Source: HGW-17 sp964516435 (GTDB lineage Bacteria > Myxococcota_A > Polyangia > HGW-17). Taken from it: a stretch of 64,000 bases of DNA. Under the pieces are notes generated by a model. The model saw nothing but the letters and a program-made list of their open reading frames with translations, had not been told where the DNA came from and did not search any database. The stretch spans positions 3,591 through 67,590 of the forward strand of contig CAZEZP010000095.1 of the NCBI GenBank assembly GCA_964516435.1. Reading direction: 5' to 3'. This document shows positions 63,121-64,000 of the stretch, one piece after another (the stretch's first letter is position 1; each line of letters starts with the position of its first letter). A program made the position numbers and the translations under genes.

Positions 63121-64000
63121 ATGAAGATCGGCGAAATCCTGATTCAGCAGAATTCCATCACGCGGGAACAACTGGAACTGGCGCTGTGGATTCAGAAAAT
63201 CTGGGGCGGGCTCATCGGCCGCATCCTGTGTTCCCGCGGGTATGTGTCCGAAACCGAACTGACGGCAGCCCTTTCGCTGCAGTGGGGAATTCCGGCCGTT
63301 TCCCTGCATGACCGCGCCATCCCGGATCTCGCCTGCCGCCTGTTTCCGATGGAATTCTGCATCTCCCACCTGGTGGTGCCGTTCAGCCAGGACCCCGACA
63401 GTGGCGCCGTGGCGCTCGCCATGACGAACCCCCGCGATGCGGCGCTGCGCACCCTGCTCCAGGCCCACCTGCGCGTTCCCTTCACGGCCTACGTCTGCGG
63501 CTACAACGACCTCACCGAAGCCCTGTACCGCATGGCCACCCGCCGGCTTTCACCTGCCTCCGACGAAGAACCTGAAGCCGTCACCGCGGATGCCATCATG
63601 GAAGAAACGGACATCGCCTCCGTCCGATCCGCCAAAACTTCCGAACCATCCGCCGTGGAAGAAGGCGAACTCCTGGAGGAAAGCGAACTGGTTGCCGCGC
63701 TGTTCAAGAGCCCATCTCCTACCGGCGAAATCCATCCGGCCGAAAGCGGCGGCTTCGAAATCCTCTCCGCCGACGACCTGGAGGAAAAATCAGCCGCACC
63801 AGAAGAAACGCACGAAGACGTCCGTCAGGAACCGGCCGGCGGCACGGCATCCATGGAAAAATCGCCGCCGGCGGCCAAAGACTCGGCGGAATCGCCCAAA
63901 ACGGACGTGCAGGAAAAGCCTTCGTCCGAGGAAAACACCGGGACGCCTGTGGAATCCGGACGCAAGGAGGGCCCCCCGCCCTGCCTCCTATACACATCTC
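63121..64000 (+). CDS. GspE/PilB N-terminal (MshEN) domain protein, 3'-truncated
   Basis: Open to the end of the window. The first 140 residues (MKIGEILIQQNSITREQLELAL, then LCSRGYVSETELTAALSLQWGIPAVSL and VALAMTNPRDAALRTLL) are the MshEN domain found at the N-terminus of type II secretion and pilus ATPases, where it can bind cyclic-di-GMP. A long acidic, Pro-rich region follows. Whether an ATPase comes later cannot be seen. GGGAG lies before the ATG at 63121. The last six or seven codons come from adapter sequence and are not real. Confidence 0.8.
   Translation, partial: MKIGEILIQQNSITREQLELALWIQKIWGGLIGRILCSRGYVSETELTAALSLQWGIPAVSLHDRAIPDLACRLFPMEFCISHLVVPFSQDPDSGAVALAMTNPRDAALRTLLQAHLRVPFTAYVCGYNDLTEALYRMATRRLSPASDEEPEAVTADAIMEETDIASVRSAKTSEPSAVEEGELLEESELVAALFKSPSPTGEIHPAESGGFEILSADDLEEKSAAPEETHEDVRQEPAGGTASMEKSPPAAKDSAESPKTDVQEKPSSEENTGTPVESGRKEGPPPCLLYTS
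63981..64000. other. Nextera/Tn5 mosaic-end adapter remnant (sequencing artefact)
   Basis: The final 20 bases, CTGCCTCCTATACACATCTC, match the read-through adapter CTGTCTCTTATACACATCTC at 18 of 20 positions, with T-to-C differences at 63984 and 63988. This is not genomic sequence. Confidence 0.9.

Overview
The window is a GC-rich, gene-dense bacterial contig end. Its gene content points to an anaerobic or microaerophilic Myxococcota-like (former delta-proteobacterial) organism. The signs are outer-membrane barrels in tandem, Ser/Thr kinase and roadblock signalling genes, DUF4388-type response regulators, Asn/Cys-rich lipoproteins, an [FeFe]-hydrogenase maturase (HydE), an ODP-type diiron protein and a tyrosine phenol-lyase relative. 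The assignment is inferred from protein families; no rRNA is present.

Region 1 (1-10222) is a type I-G (formerly I-U) CRISPR-Cas locus. It holds the Cas1 end of a probable Cas4-Cas1 fusion cut by the window edge, cas2, an unknown gene, and an effector operon cas3 (helicase with C-terminal HD), csx17, csb1, csb2 behind a good promoter. No CRISPR array is visible. Region 2 (10223-16969) carries a partially duplicated double-AAA ATPase, a remarkable 891-aa head-to-tail fusion of two tyrosine phenol-lyase-like domains with reciprocal loss of active-site motifs, and an LVIVD-repeat lipoprotein.

Region 3 (17107-26109) is one long minus-strand signalling operon: roadblock protein, ODP-like diiron protein, a double HD-GYP/PAS/histidine kinase, two response regulators, a ParA/MinD-like ATPase, a second roadblock protein and a short Tex-like S1 protein. 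Region 4 (26110-34472) mixes a Cys-rich lipoprotein, xseB with a pseudo-receiver, a DTW protein, an Rrf2 regulator overlapping hydE, a Ski2-like helicase with a SWIM zinc finger, a methyltransferase and an unknown helical protein. Region 5 (34538-39054) is a minus-strand envelope and signalling block: TonB-like protein, rhomboid protease, two paralogous lipoproteins and a membrane Ser/Thr kinase.

Region 6 (39163-47341) is housekeeping: rpsP, rimM, valS, a CDP-alcohol phosphatidyltransferase, two membrane or envelope proteins and an aconitase. Region 7 (47533-54888) is a compact plus-strand cluster with two CotH-kinase-family proteins, an OprO/P-type porin, a VTC polyphosphate-polymerase-type protein and a DUF4956 membrane protein, plausibly an envelope phosphate or polyphosphate system. 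Region 8 (54920-64000) holds a BtuF-like binding protein, tRNA-Gly(CCC), a tandem zf-TFIIB protein, envelope proteins, a short MutS-like ATPase, two outer-membrane barrels and the start of a GspE/PilB N-domain protein. The last 20 bases match the Nextera/Tn5 mosaic-end adapter with two mismatches, so the end is a sequencing artefact.
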